This document shows, in pieces, positions 1-12,659 of a stretch of 64,000 nt of DNA (its first letter is position 1; each line of letters starts with the position of its first letter). A model generated the notes under the pieces. It ran no database searches. It was not told the DNA's origin and was given only the letters and a program-made list of their open reading frames with translations. This DNA is from Marsupella aquatica (Eukaryota > Marchantiophyta). The stretch spans positions 7,502,001 through 7,566,000 of the forward strand of contig OZ316893.1 in NCBI GenBank assembly GCA_973895155.1. The letters are read 5' to 3'. The position numbers and the translations under genes were made by a program.

Positions 1-3000
1 TGATGGTAACCATCAACTTTACGCATGTCGATCGTTACGAAAGAAAATCCGGAAGATATCAAGTATCACCCGCGTGTGCAATGTACTATCTTCAAGGGTG
101 AAAAGGGATCTTTGATTGAGATTGAGGCGGCTATGCATACTGTGAACCAGTAAGTCTCTCGTTGAGTTTCACTTATCCTTACCTTTTATAGTGTAGTTTT
201 TACTAGCGCCTGGCGCTATTGACTGACAAATTCTTCTGTAGACTTGGACAGGCCGTGGTGGAACCTTCCTGGATACTTGATGCAGACCGAATTAAGAGGA
301 TTTTGTCCAACGATCTAGAATACTACAAATCAATCATCGATGGGGCAAACTTCAAGAAGTTTGGGCAGGTGATGCAGAAGACTCAAAAAGGATCGTGGTA
401 TTCCAAGAAAATGCCTCAAGAAGCACTTCTGTATATCTTATGCGAGAATAAGATTAAATCCTATTCTCGACAATTCAAGATGGACATGGAGTCGGCCACC
501 GCTCAGGGAAATCCTTGGTCTCAGGAAGAGACATCCAAACGACATGCGGTCATGATGAAAGAAGCAACGAAGGATTGGGCGATCAAGGTCTCAAAGATCA
601 CTCCCTTGTTGAGTCCAGAGTTTGAAGACTTCATGACAACCTGTGCTGAGATGTATCCGATGATCGAGATGAACAAACGCGAGAAGAAACCGGATGCGGT
701 TGTCTGTACCATGGATCGTGCCAGGTTATTTACAGCAGTCTCCGCACTCGACCCCAAATTGAGGAGCACTTTGTTAGTAGCGCATTGCACGCCAGAGCTC
801 AGGAAGCAATTCTTTCATCCACAAAGTGTTAGTGATGACCCTGTGAAGCAGTGGTGCCACACTTGGCAAACTTGGAATAGCGTGGAGGGAATTGCTATTG
901 GTATGCTGCAGACTGCCCTCCAGCAAATCAGTGAAATAATTCCTTCCAATCGATTGGAGGAATGGAAGTGTGAGTCTTATGATTCACTCGTTGAAATAGT
1001 GTGCAATGATTTCAAAAAATTTGGGGATGCAGTGAAAGGTAAGTTTTTCAATACGATGTGGATGTCCAAGTACCCGGACAAGGAAGACTACACACTCAAG
1101 AATCAAAAGCGAGCGAAACGATATGTCTATCGTTTCTTCATGCACATGGAGATTGTGAAGCCTGATTTTTTTTGGGCTTACCCAGCTGCTTTCCAGAATT
1201 GGGTCATCTGCGCAGATGGAGATATTTTGGCCGAACTGTATTCGATGTATCCGGCTGAGGGTATACTTCCACCGAGGAAATTGTCAGAGTGGGAGAGAAT
1301 TCACTGCCCTTGGTATCTTGACACCGACAGATGGGATTCTCCTTTTGACGACACTGAGAAGGATCCTTTCCATAAACTGTCTAAATCCCAAGTTCCGAGA
1401 CAATTTGTCTCCGACATGAAGCAAGGAATTGAGGGGGACGTCAACTCGTCGACGACTGAGTTGCAAAAAAAATGCGAAACCACAGTGGTTCATGTTGATC
1501 GAAGCCGAAAACCAAGAGCCAAAGCCAAGGCGGATGCCCGTGTGGCAAGTGCTAGTGCCAAGTCTGGGAAAAAATGTAAGCTACACCTCCTTTTTCCGAC
1601 TTCCTTCTTTGTTAGCGCCTAGCGCTATCATGTGTCGTGAGTTTAATGTGTCATATTTCCCAAAATTAATGTGGTGTGTTTGGTCAGTGCCTGGCGCTAA
1701 CACTCTTTCTGTGCTTGACACCATTTTGGGTAGGTGGTCGAAAATCTGATGCCGCCACGGATGACACAAAAGTCGATGCAACACCAGAAGTCTCTAAGGC
1801 CAACACTGGTGCCAATCCAGACCCCATCACCCCTGTTGAGAAGGGGCAGGTTATAGTTCCTGTGGATGCTACAAGGACAAAAAAGAAGAAGAAAAGGACC
1901 GTCGATGTCTGGGAATCTTCTCGAGATAATGCTTCTGGGGCCGGTATCCAACGGGATGTGGGGACTTTCAAGACCAAACTCGGAAGACATTGTATGGTTG
2001 AATCAAGCTTGGCAGAATTTATTGATAGTGCATTTAGTAAGGAAGAGAAGCCAGATTGGGTCTCAGACGCTGAGAAGTGGGGTAAGGATTTGATCAAATC
2101 GGGGTGTAGAGATAAAGGAATCATTCGAGGTGGGAAGGAACGATCATTTGGGGTGAATGCGGGTTTCATCTATCTCCCAACTGGTTTGAAACCCACAATT
2201 GTTGACCGTCGGGTCCCGAAATGGAATGTCACAGATCACACAGCAGCCGAATCATTCTGTCGGACGATGGACCCTTTCCTTTCCAATGACGGAATGCTCG
2301 CTATCTTATACTCGGATGACCACGATCAGATTTCCCAGGTCATTTCTGCATGTCAGCAATCCAAGAAGTTCATGTGCATCAATACGCACAACGTTTTCAT
2401 GTCTGTCCCAATGTACAGATCCAAGACAGATGTCCAGGTAAATATTCTCTCTCAGTATAGCTATACTAGCGCCCGGCGCTACTCTTTATTTCTTAGGAGG
2501 TCTTCTCTCATGAGAAAAAGATTTTTGAAATCCAGTTGGTTCATCAACTTTTGCAGGTCTTCACTCTTCGACTGGACATATTTTGTCGAGTTTCTTTTAA
2601 AGGAAAGGTCCCAAAGGATCCAAGATTCAAGCCATTATCTAGCGCTGAAGATCCTTCAATCTCGAACCTTATTGGGCTACAATCTTTGAAGGAAGATCAT
2701 TGTCCTGAACTCCATTTTACTGGGAATTCCCGACTGCCGGTTGGTTTTATGCAAACTGTCCTTGAACTCTTTACAATACCTAAGGATATTGTAATTGATT
2801 GGACCGTCGGCTCAGGTAGTACGTTCATTGCTGGGGATTACTCGGGCCGTTTTGTCATCGGGTTAGAAAATCATCGGGAGTTTGTTGAGACCGCTTCGAG
2901 GATTTTTTTGGACCTCATTTCTCCAAAACCTTTGGAGACACAACCTCCCCCTCCTCAAATAACCGGACGAAAAAAGAAAGATAGACTTAGATCTATCCTC

Positions 3001-3551
3001 AACTTTGATTCGGACGAAGATGATGGGACGCCAGAAGATGATGTTCCTGAGGATGTCAATGACGGCGGGAAAGAGGAAACCCGACATGATGGGTCAACGG
3101 AGGACAGCGAAGAGTCTTCCGAGTAATTTTCGTCTCTCGTAAGCTCCTTCATCCTTTCAATTGTTGGCTAATCTTCAATTCCGCCAGTTCTATCGGTTAA
3201 GTACTTACTTCCTCTTTCTCTTCTGCTTCTCTTTTGAGCAGGTCAGAATGGAACCAAAGAAAATGGTTTCAACTCTGGAGGAAAGTGGCTCAAAATGTAA
3301 TCATCACTCCCGAGAAGCCATTTGTATTGCCATCATACGCTGAGAACGTCGCGAGGAAGGTAGAGAAATTTAGAACTCTCTGCTGGGAAACAAAAGGACT
3401 TAGGCTTCTTAGGGGAGTAGACAGGAAGTTCATGAGGAACCCCTACGTAGATGATGTTTCTAGAAGCAAGTATATTGATGATGAGGCAGAGTCGACCGAC
3501 AGATCTCATAGCTCCCAGAATGAGAGCTCAGAATCTGACTTTGAAGGGTAG
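1..3551 (+). CDS. ParB-like / DNA methyltransferase-like protein, copy 1 (5' partial)
   Basis: Five exons can be placed: 1-149, 242-1575, 1734-2437, 2557-3122 and 3242-3551. All four introns are GT-AG and the phases match copies 2 and 3. Exon 1 shows the ParB-like DGNHQLYA motif, then one lost base near position 27 (a TGG codon reads TG) shifts the frame; the rest is open for about 960 codons. The middle exon (EPSWILDADRIKRIL onward) matches nothing I recognise. The fourth exon carries VGFMQTVLELF, IDWTVGSGSTF (about 2790-2830) and FVIGLENHREF. That is the order of motifs X, I and II in class-beta DNA amino-methyltransferases, which bind S-adenosylmethionine with the GSG loop. A canonical DPPY/SPPY catalytic motif is not visible; IYLPTGL near 2170 is the nearest candidate, so activity is doubtful. 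The tail is acidic and serine-rich. The intron 4 donor is chosen as GA|GTAATT because it restores ...ESEWNQRKW in frame. Function is inferred. Confidence 0.6.
204..2481. repeat. Palindromes TAGCGCCNGGCGCTA in introns of copy 1
   Basis: Sites at 204-218 (intron 1), 1613-1627 and 1685-1699 (intron 2), and 2467-2481 (intron 3). Three are perfect or near-perfect 15-bp palindromes with a variable central base; 1685-1699 has one substitution. None lies in an exon. Intron 4 has none. Confidence 0.85.
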
Positions 3552-4539
3552 CAATTTTCTCCTCTCTCAGGTCAAACTTCCTCCCAATTGTACGAGTATG
3601 CCCTTGGTTTTTGTTAGCGCCGGGCGCTATTGAATTTATTAAAAATGAATTGAGTTTTAGGGATGTTGCCCCTTCCTTTCAATGGTTAATGTGGTCTTGA
3701 GTACCGTCCTTTGTGTGGGTTCCTCGGCTTGGTTAATTGGCGCCCGCCGATACCCAAAAAACACGTCGGAAGCTTCCGTTTGTTATTTGTCGTTTCCGCC
3801 CTAGTGTCATTTGGCTTTCACTCGAAGACTGGTACCGACAAGAGGACCTGTAACGATAAATCCAAGCCCCTTATTGACATACTATTGTTTCTTTCAAAGT
3901 CCATTTCTCTCATTTTTCTCCTTCTCGGTTCCATGGAAGGCCAGTTTATCGACGGCCCACGAGAGCATATGTCAACTTCCGATTAGATGGTTTCCACCAA
4001 GATCCAGATTGTCAGAACTCTGGGATTGATGATGAATGTCACTCTTCGAGATAGGACATTGTACGAGGAGGCACCCACCGGGAGTGTTAGCGCCTGGCGC
4101 TAGTTACAATTGTTCTGGAAACTTTAGTGTTCCTAAGTAGAAATATTTGTACACCGAGGACAATATGTTTCACTTAAATAAAAAATCTCGGGTTTTTTTT
4201 CTTTCAATTTCCCTTTAGAAGTTATGACTCAGATACCTTGGTTAAGTCCTACTTCTGTGCTTTGATATTGAACTTAGACTATTATTAATGTTTGGTTCTA
4301 CTTGGATCTCAGCCTGAACATCAATCCTAGGTTCTCGTGATTTTTTGCACAAAGAATTGGAAGCGGCTGGCTCTAATATTCGGCATGTTTGGGCGATTAA
4401 TGTGTCAATATTTTGGGTTTGAACGCCCGGCGCTAGTATTCGGCATGATGCGTTTGTGATTATTTTTCCTGTGGACTCCCGGCGCTAATATTCGGCATCG
4501 CATAATTATCAGTATTTTAGGAACTGATTTTTTTAATTT
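3552..4539. other. 3' flank of copy 1, no gene, four palindromes
   Basis: No coding region is supportable. The same palindrome recurs at 3615-3629 and 4088-4102 (perfect) and at 4422-4435 and 4475-4487 (one arm eroded). The last two are each followed by a TATTCGGCAT word, so this flank has grown by small local duplication. The stretch 4160-4250 is AT-rich. Confidence 0.6.
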
Positions 4540-4644
4540 TGCCACAATACCAGGAGAAATGTGCTCCCAAAATAGGAAATTTTGCTGTTACCAGTTCCTG
4601 TTATATTTTGCTGTTTGCTGTTTACTGCCTTTTGTAAACACCTC
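4540..4644. mobile_element. Fragment of a small MULE-like element
   Basis: Ends in CTGTTTACTGCCTTTTGTAA followed by ACACC. This is a diverged version of the right terminus of the element at 18931-19267 (CTGTTTCCTGTCGTTTGTAA followed by ATACCCC). The internal words ACCAGGAGAAATG and TGCTGTTACCAG also occur at 12940-12960. It sits directly against the first surviving exon of copy 2 and presumably removed or displaced the 5' exons. No second terminus or target duplication was found. Confidence 0.45.
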
Positions 4645-7600
4645 CTTGTCACTAAGGAGAATCTAGAAAACATGAAATACCACCCGCGAGTGCTCTGTAC
4701 TGTCTTCAATGGGGACAAGGGTTCACTGATTGAAATTGAAGTGACGATGCACACCGTGAACCAGTAAGTTTGTCTTTTTAGCATATCTTGGAGAGGAATT
4801 GTTTTACAAGCGCCCAACGCTGCTTAAATGTTTTTCAAATTGCTTTCTTTTCCTTCAGGCTTGGACAAGCCATGGTCGAACCGTCATGGATCCTTGACGC
4901 AGATTGAATCAAGAGGATTTTGATTCACGACCTGGAGTACTATAGTAAGCTCATCGACCCTACGAATTATAAGAAGTTTGAGCTGATCAGGCTAAAGATG
5001 CGGAAAGGATCCTGGTACACGAAGAAGATGCCTCAAGAGGCTCTTGTCTATATTCTATGTGAGAATAAGATTAAATCATATTCTAACCAGTTCAAGCTTG
5101 ACATGGAGTCCGCTGCGGCCTAGGTACCCCTTGGTCGGCCGAGGAGGTTTCCACAAGGCATGCCGTAATGATGAAGGAGGCCACCAAGGAGTGGGCAATG
5201 AAAACATCAAAAATCACTCCTTTGTTGAGTCCAGAATTTGAGGACTTTCTGTCTACGTGCGCAGAAATGTATGCTGTGATGGAGAGAAATAAGTGAGAGA
5301 AGAAACCAGATACCGTCTTGTGTACGATGGACCGAGCCAGGCCTTTTACTGCTGTTTCCGCACTCGACCCCAAGCTCAGGAGTACTTTGCTTGTCGCCCA
5401 TTGCAATCCTGAGCTCCGAAGGCAATTCTTCCATCCGAACAGAGTCAATGATGATCCAATAAAACAGTGGTGTCACACCTGAATAACGTGGAACAATGTA
5501 GAGGGGATTGCAGTGGGGATGTTACAGTGTGCTTTGAGAGAGATCCAACAAATTATTCCCAAGAATCGCCTGCAAGCCTGGGCATGTGAATGTTTTGAAG
5601 CTCTCATTGATATAGTTACTAATGATTTCAAGAGATACGAAGACTCGGTGAAGAGTAAGTTTTTTAATACAATGTGGCCTTCGAAGTATCCGGACAAAGA
5701 GGACTACTCTTTGAAGAACCAGAAGCGAGCAAAAAGGTACCTCTACCAATTTTACATCCACATGGAAGTAACTAGACCTAATTACTTCTGGGCATATCCC
5801 GCCGCTTTTCAGAAGTGGACAGTAATATCAGAAGGTGACAATTTATGTGATTTGTACTCTATGTACCCCACGGAGGGAATTTTCCCAGCAAGACCTTTAA
5901 GTGAATGGGAGAGAACCCACTGTCCATGGTACCTAGATATAGACAGATGGGACTCGCCCTTTGATCACCGAGAAAAGGATGCTTTCCACAAGCTCTCTAA
6001 GTTGTAGATACCAGTCAATATTGTTTCTGACATGAAGCAGGGACTAGCGGACAATGTAGATAAGTCCACAACAGAATTGCAAATGAACTGTGAGACCACA
6101 GTTGTTCACGTTGACCAAAGCCGGAAGCCTCGCGCGAAAGGGAAAGCTGATACTGTTGTCCCAAGTGAATCAACAAGGTCCGGGAAAAAACGTAAGTATA
6201 ATTTGCAGTTCTTTGGTTAGCGCCTGGCGCTGCTATGCCATTCAATATATGTTAGATTGCATTTGTCTCATTTGTTCCAGAAATATATATATTTCCTTCC
6301 ATCTCTTCAAGAAAGTTTGGCCAGCGCCGGGCGTTAGTATACTTTGCATTTTCCATACGCTCAAATGTAACATCGCCTTCCATTGGATCAGGGAGAAAGA
6401 CAAACGCCATCGGCAATGGCGATACAAAGATAGATGCCACCCCAGAGGCATCTGAAGCCAATACAGGGCCTCCATTTGACCCACTTACACCCGTCGAGAA
6501 AGGGAAGTCAATTGCTCCAGTAGATGCGGTCAGTACTAGAAAGAAGCGAAAAAGGGCAATTGAAGGTGGATCCTCCTCCGCTCGGGAAAGTGCGGTTGCA
6601 ACGAGTGTTCAACGTGAAGTTGGTGACTTCAAAAACACTCTTTCAAGGCATTGCATGGTTGAGTCTAGCATCTCAAAATTCTATGACACAACGTTCAACA
6701 AAGAGGAGAAGCCTGACTGGGTAAATGGTGTAGAGAAATGGGCAAAGGAACTCATGAAGTCGGGATATCGAGACAAGGGAATTGTCCATGGGGGGAAGGA
6801 AAGATCCTTTGGAGTACACGCGGGATTCATTTACCTTCCTACGGGTCTGAACCATCGCTGCTAGATAGAAAAGTCCCAAAATGGAATACCCCTGACCACA
6901 CACTGGCAACATCATTCTTTCGTGGAATGGACCCATTTTTATCAAATGACGGAATGCTAGCAGTTTTGCATAATGGGGAGTACGATCCTATGTCTCAGGT
7001 TATATCCACATGTTAGGAATCGAAGAAGTTTCATTGCATCTCCACACACAATGTTGTTATGTCAGTTCCTATGTACGTGCCGAAGACTGACCGACAGGTA
7101 AATTCCAAGTCATGATCTCTATTTTTTACACTCAAAAATGTGTATGAATGCAAGGAATGACATATCATTCTTGGTTTATCTCGCAGATATTCACGCTCAG
7201 GCTAGACGTCTTTTGCCGAGTATCTCAGAAAGGGAAAGTACCCAAGGACTCGAGGTTTAGACCTCTGTTTGTTACAGAAGATCCCTCCATCACTAATTTA
7301 ATTGGGCTTCCAACTCTCAATATAGATCCAACACCTGAGATGGAATTCGCAGGGAATGCCCGTTTGTCGGTTGGATTCATGCAGTTTGTGATAGAGCTCA
7401 TCATTCGGCCTCAGGATATTTTCATAGATTGGACAGTTGGTTCGGGTAGCTCTTTTGTAGCTGGAGACTATTCTGGGAGGTTTGTTATTGGACTGGAGAA
7501 TTGGAAGGATTTTGTTGAAACTGGTTCCAAGGCGTTCTTAAATCTACTCTCTTCTAAGGAAGTAGAAACCTTGCCTCCCCCAATTCAACCACCGGAAAAG

Positions 7601-7747
7601 AAAAAGAGGGACAAGCTCCGGTCTGTACTTAATTTTGACTCCGATGATGAGTCAAGTGGGGGGACAGCAGATGAAGTGGACGGGGAGACAACTCAAGGGG
7701 AGTAAGGAGCAATCTGCTGGCGAGAGTGACAGCGATGACTCTTTCGA
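4645..7747 (+). pseudogene. ParB-like / methyltransferase-like gene, copy 2 (decayed)
   Basis: Exons 4645-4763, 4859-6191, 6392-7097 and 7187-7747 align with copy 1 and more closely with copy 3. In-frame stops: TGA 4905, TAG 5121, TGA 5294, TGA 5480, TAG 6005 and TAG 7014. One base is lost near 6855 (compare GGTCTGAACC with GGACTTAAACC in copy 3) and there is another frame slip near 7703. Judged against the other copies, most stops arose from CGA to TGA or CAG to TAG. The 5' exons that carry the ParB core are missing, replaced by a MULE-like fragment. The last intron begins at 7748, but its 3' part and the final exon are gone where a retroelement fragment begins. The motif I segment (IDWTVGSGSSF, about 7425-7457) is intact. 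Confidence 0.8.
4808..6336. repeat. Palindromes in introns of copy 2
   Basis: 4808-4821 (eroded, CGCCCAACGC core) is in the intron before the long exon. 6218-6232 and 6322-6336 are in the next intron, at the equivalent place to the pair in intron 2 of copy 1. Conserved intronic position in independently diverged copies argues that the sites predate the duplication. Confidence 0.75.
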
Positions 7748-8193
7748 GTAATGTTCTGAAACTCGTAAGCTTCTTTCTCTTTTCCAGCTCCTTCATGCAT
7801 TTTGTGCTATTGATTATTGTGATGCCTAACCAGGAATCACTAGGCCGGTTAAGTGGGAAAACGGAAGTGTACCCTAGAAACACCTTAGTATAGTTACAAG
7901 AATGAGGAAAATATATACAATTAAGGATGACTATGGAACCCGGGCCGAGGCCGGAAGTAAGGACGCCGGGGGAGAGAATACAATTAGGGTTAGGGCGCAC
8001 TAAGTGTCGACGGCTAGGGATAACCAACGATAGGGAAGACCAGAGGAGGAGAGGGGTAAGGACGGCTCACGAGGAATGGTGGCTCATTTGCAAGCACGAA
8101 CTGGGCAGACGACTATGGGAGGCCAACTACTGTCAGCTGCTTAGACAAGCACTCTGGGCGGGAGCAGATACCAACGAATAACTCAAGGAGGGT
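7748..8193. other. Truncated last intron of copy 2 and junction with retroelement DNA
   Basis: Starts with GTAATGTTCTGAAACTCGTA, the donor side of the last intron, which is the same in copy 3. Similarity to copy 3 fades near 7810. From about 7930 the base composition changes to G-rich and leads into the coiled-coil ORF that follows. No terminal repeat or duplication marks the junction. Confidence 0.45.
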
Positions 8194-11100
8194 ATGAGCA
8201 ACGTCAATCAAGCGGCACATTTTTGGGGATGCATGTTCGAACGGGCAATTGAGTACATTGGGACTTATGAGGACGAAGAATCGGAGAGAGCAGCTCGAGA
8301 ACAGCAGGAGCTCGCTCGACTATGGGAGTTGCTGAAATCTGCCTTCTTAGGAGGAGAATTCATCAAGGTCGAGTTCTTGTGGACTCCTACTGCCAATCAG
8401 CTTGATGACCTTCTGTTTTGCGAAAACAGGATCGTCGGTATTTGGGAAGCCATCAACCGCTGCAACGACATACACTGGGAGTTGAAGGGTAGCATGGAGG
8501 GGTGGACAAAGGCAACCATGCTAGGAGAAACATCCATGGCAGCCGAGATGAAGAGAAAAGGAAACAACAACGAAGAGGCCACCCCAGCAAAAAGAACAAG
8601 GTCGGCAGCACCAAGGAAGCTAGCAGAGCAGGGAAGCAGGAGGCAGGCGGAAGCTGACAAGGAGGAGGTCAATCCCATCAATGCCATTCCAACAAAGGAT
8701 GACACCTGGAAAGGCTGGGCGGCGACCCTACCAGAAGAAGTGCAACTGCATTTTGCACGGGAGGAGGATGCATGCTTTACCCATGCAGACCAAGAAGTAC
8801 CAGGGCTTCATAGCCGGATCCAGCTTGGAAGCCTTCGTAAAATTACCATGGCTGAAGCCGGAGGTGCCGGATTCAGACTTATTAGAATCTGTGGGATCAT
8901 GGGAGCCCAAGACCAATTCCACAAGGGTGTATGGGAAGGATTTCTATCTCACTCCCCGGGTGATTGCCGAAGTGTTTGGCTTGCCGATGGGCAATAAGAC
9001 CAAAGTAGATACCAGGAAGACCTTGCCAGACAAGGAGTTCCGGTTGTTTCCAGGGCCATCAACAAAGAATGGCTTCTTTTGAAACACCTGCACCAACCCA
9101 CACATAGGAGAAATGATCGATTTCTTGCGGGTGACCATGCATTGTAACTTGCCGAGGGCAGAGATCGGCAAGACATAGGTCTATCTGGCGGAGAGGCCAG
9201 ACCCAAGCCGAGACTACAACGGGTACCTCCTCACCCAACTAAAGAAGATCTTGAAGGAGGAACAGCTGGTGATCGGCATGGGAAGCGTGTCCCGGCTTGG
9301 CTATCACATGCCGCTATTGTGCCGGTATGCCAGAAGTCAGATCTTTGCCCCAGTACTTCCCCTACAGGCGAGGGCACCAGAGGAAGTCCCGAAGCAGAGG
9401 CCGGCAATAGAGGAGCCCAACCAGCCCGCCAGTCCTACGATCAAGTAGATGTTTTGGCCAAGAAAAGAAGACTTGCCGATGCAGCAATCAGGCATGCAGA
9501 ATCTGCTGAAATTGCTGGAAAAGGAGAAGAGAACGGCAACGGCACCGGCACCGGTACAGGACACTGCCCCAGAGGTTGGCCTAAGCCGACTCAGGAGGGA
9601 AAACCCCTTTACCGGAGCCAAGGTGAGAAGGAGGCCAGAACACGAGCCGGGAGTTCGAATGTATGTGGGAGCCTCTAGCCCCGAATCGGAGGCAGAGCAG
9701 CCTAAGGCTCCTGCCCGCGGAAAGCAGAGGGAGAAGACAGCCTGGAAGCCAGAGGAGGAACCAGGGCCCATGATCTGTGAGGCCATTTTTACGGCGGGAC
9801 CAGGAGAATAGAGGGGGAAGCCGGGAGTCCAAGCAGTGGAGGAGGCGGTGGAGGACTACAACAATGATAACTCTGGCTATGGGTCGGATCATCATGTACC
9901 AGGAGTAAGAACCTGTGGCCGCTTTATCCCCATGCTTCCAAGAGTAGTTCGAGGGGATCCCACCCAACAGAGCAGCCCCGAGTCCCCCCCACCAGATGTC
10001 GCTCCCCCGAGATTTGATGGCATAAAGCAGACGGCACAAGAGTTTCAGGAGCGACTCAGAGAGGAAGAGAAGGCAGCCCTGGCTAGGGAGAAAGATTTAC
10101 CAGGAGGAGATTGGTCGGAGGACATCAGGCGGCTTGCCGAAAAAAGAAGCAACCCTCTTGCCACCATAGAAGAAATCCGCAGGGCGGCTTGGGAACAGAG
10201 GCCGAGGTGGTTGATGCCGATGACTTCTACTTACTCCACCTATGCTAAAGATAGAGCCATGGAGTATGGGGAGATGTGTGGGGAACTTGCGCTCAGCATC
10301 TTTGGGGAGGAGTTGGAGCAGGGACCCTTTTTCCAGAGGGAGATATTGGAGAAGCACCAATTAGAAGAAGCGGTGGCTTTGGAGAGAAGCAAGAAGGACA
10401 AGGTCATCCGGCGGCTTAGGGAGATGGAAGCCGAGGTGGAAGACCTAAAGGCAGCCAAGAAAGCCCAAGATGAGCTACGGATTAAACGGCATGAGTTAAA
10501 CATCATGCAGGGGTAGTTGGATACCGTGCAGTCTGATAATCAGATTATCAAGGATAAACTGACTCAGACCCAAGGAGAGTTGGCCGAGGCGGTCAAAGAT
10601 AGGGAGAAGTGGAAGCAAGAGCTGAGAGACGCAGAGGAGGCCCACATAGCAGCCAACAAGCGGGCCATGACGGAGACTCAGAGAAGGGAGAGGGTGTTGA
10701 AGGGGGAACTCAAGGATATCCGTGCAGCCCTAGAGCAGAAGGAGGCCAAGTTAGGGAAATCCTATCAGGCGATTATTGTGCTGCGGTAGGAGCTCGCATC
10801 CATGATGGCCAGCTTCAAGGCCAACCTCCGCAAGAAAGATGACCAGCTCGACCAGACTTATGCCAAGATGAATAAAATGGAGTATGAGGTCGTTACAGAG
10901 CTCGACAAGGAGCTGAGAGCAACCCAGGAGGAGAGGGCTACCTTAAAGAAAGAGTTGGAGAAAGCCCATAAAGAGTTGGAGGAAGCCCAGAAAGAGTTGG
11001 AAGAAGCCCAGAAGGAGCTGAAGGAGGCAAGGAAGGACCTGGATGAATTGCAGGAGGAGTTGGAGGAAAGCACACGGAAGATGGAGAACTTACAGCGGCG

Positions 11101-11671
11101 GGCCGACAACCAAACGGAGCGGCTAAAGAAACAGGCCGCAGTATTTAAGTGCTTAGCTTCATCTGTTCCAACTCCAATTGTGGGAACCCCATTACCAGGA
11201 GTGGTACTGGCAGAAGGACAAGCCAAGACACACGCCCTGGTGCCGGAGGTAAGTGGCAAAGGGAAGGGACCAGCTGCCGAAATAGGGAAGAAGAAGAAGC
11301 GGAAACCTTCTGGGTCTGGGAGTTATACGGCTCCTCCAGCCGTTGTGACCAAGGAGGTAAACCCGGCACCAACCTCCGGCATGGTCACGACAATGGATCC
11401 ACCTGTCAAGGAAGGTGGGGATGGCAAGGCCGAGGCCGGGACAACTATTGATGAAGCTGTGGTAGCAAACCCACCACTAGAGCTAGCCGAGGAAACCATA
11501 GCCGGGGAGGCTGTGGCCGATACTGATGCCAAAGCCGAGGGTGGACCCAGTCAGGCCGATGAAGAGTTGACTTGGTCTGAGGCAGGTAATCTGTCAGAGG
11601 AAGGACCGACGGCAGTGACTACGGGGGAAGCGTTGGGGGCGTCCATTGAGGATCCACCATTGGTGTCGTGA
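8194..11671 (+). pseudogene. Retrotransposon-type ORF with GLP-box domain and long coiled coil (decayed)
   Basis: 8194-8790 reads in one frame and then slips by one base; from about 8790 to 11671 a single frame is broken only by stops near 9080, 9175, 9446, 9810, 10514 and 10787 (mostly TAG). The part around 8800-9060 has LTPRVIAEVFGLPMGNK, resembling the 'putative plant transposon protein' domain found in extra ORFs of plant Gypsy elements. The 10517-11130 part is a heptad-rich coiled coil with tandem KELEEAQ-type repeats (10940-11060). The C-terminal third is alanine/proline/acidic and low complexity, with a KGKGPAAEIGKKKKRK basic patch. It probably is the additional ORF of a Tat/Ogre-like element; no reverse transcriptase is present. 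Family assignment is inference. Confidence 0.5.
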
Positions 11672-11787
11672 CGGTGCAAGGGCGTCGTTCCTTTTAGAAC
11701 GGCGGACGTGGAGGTAGGAGGCGTGAGTGGGCAGGGCGGGCTCGGATCTCCAAGTTTAGGTTGAGGATCAAGACCAGGAGACGGCCC

Positions 11788-12590
11788 TGACACTTAGATT
11801 AGTGGGATTGCGGATCCACTAGTAGGAGCAACACTTGTGCTCCTGCCTCGATGTACATATGTAGATTACAGTTAGGTATATTACAGGTAGGATAGATTAA
11901 GCTTACGCTGCTATGAATTGGCGGATCCACTTCCAGGATAAGTACCTGGGCAGCGAGGAGTCCAGGGCCTTTTTTTTAGCAAGTTTTTAGTTGCACCAGC
12001 AGGGCTGGGATCAAGTAGTAAGAGAAGCTCTCGGTTAGTTATACAGTGACCCTTGTGTATATTCATGTTTCCTCATGCCTAAGAGCTTAATAGAGTTGGC
12101 CTCACGGCTTAGTTCGCAGAACTTGTGTATGAGATGTACTGTTTGTATGGCAAGTGCATGGTATAACTCAGTCAGAAGGAGTCATTTTGCTATTTGTGTG
12201 TCGCATTAACTTGTGTGAAGAGTGCCCACATCAACTAATAGATGAAGGGAAGTAAGCAAGGGAGTGAGAGTTGGATGTGTCGAGCTGAGAGAGGTCTTAG
12301 CGGCTTAACCAAGCCAATTGGGGATCATTCCGGTGGCGGAATCCAAATACACCTAAAGAAAAGGAGGGGAATACAAGGGAAGGCCTAGATTAGGCCGGCT
12401 ACGTATCTCATGACCCGATGAAGGATCTATCTAGTATATGTGTGTAAAATGTTAATAGTAGTAGTAGAAGGAAGTTAGCAGCATCCCATGCCGCTAAGCC
12501 GCGGAAACGGCCTAGCCGAGGACAAAACCTGCGGGAATCGGCCTGCGCAAGGGGGTTTCTTGGGTTTGGGGAGCCATGGGACGCACCACA
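11788..12590 (+). repeat. Putative LTR of the Gypsy-like element
   Basis: The block starts TGACACTTAG after a purine-rich stretch (GACCAGGAGACGG) and ends ACGCACCACA. It is followed at once by TTTTTGGCGCTAGATGTAGG, which resembles the TGGCGC-type primer binding site of Tat/Athila elements. It lies between the 3' ORF (8194-11671) and a gag-like start (12660). That order (3' ORF, LTR, gag) suggests a shared LTR from recombination between two tandem elements. No second LTR copy is in the window to prove the borders. Confidence 0.35.
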
Positions 12591-12659
12591 TTTTTGGCGC
12601 TAGATGTAGGGGGCATTTCTTAAGCCGTGAGATATGAAGATAGGAAGAAGGTGTAGGTA

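Noticed and set aside
204-4102. Palindromes as bacterial-style rho-independent terminators
   Set aside because: No following T-run, they lie inside introns of a eukaryotic gene, and their positions precede further exons.
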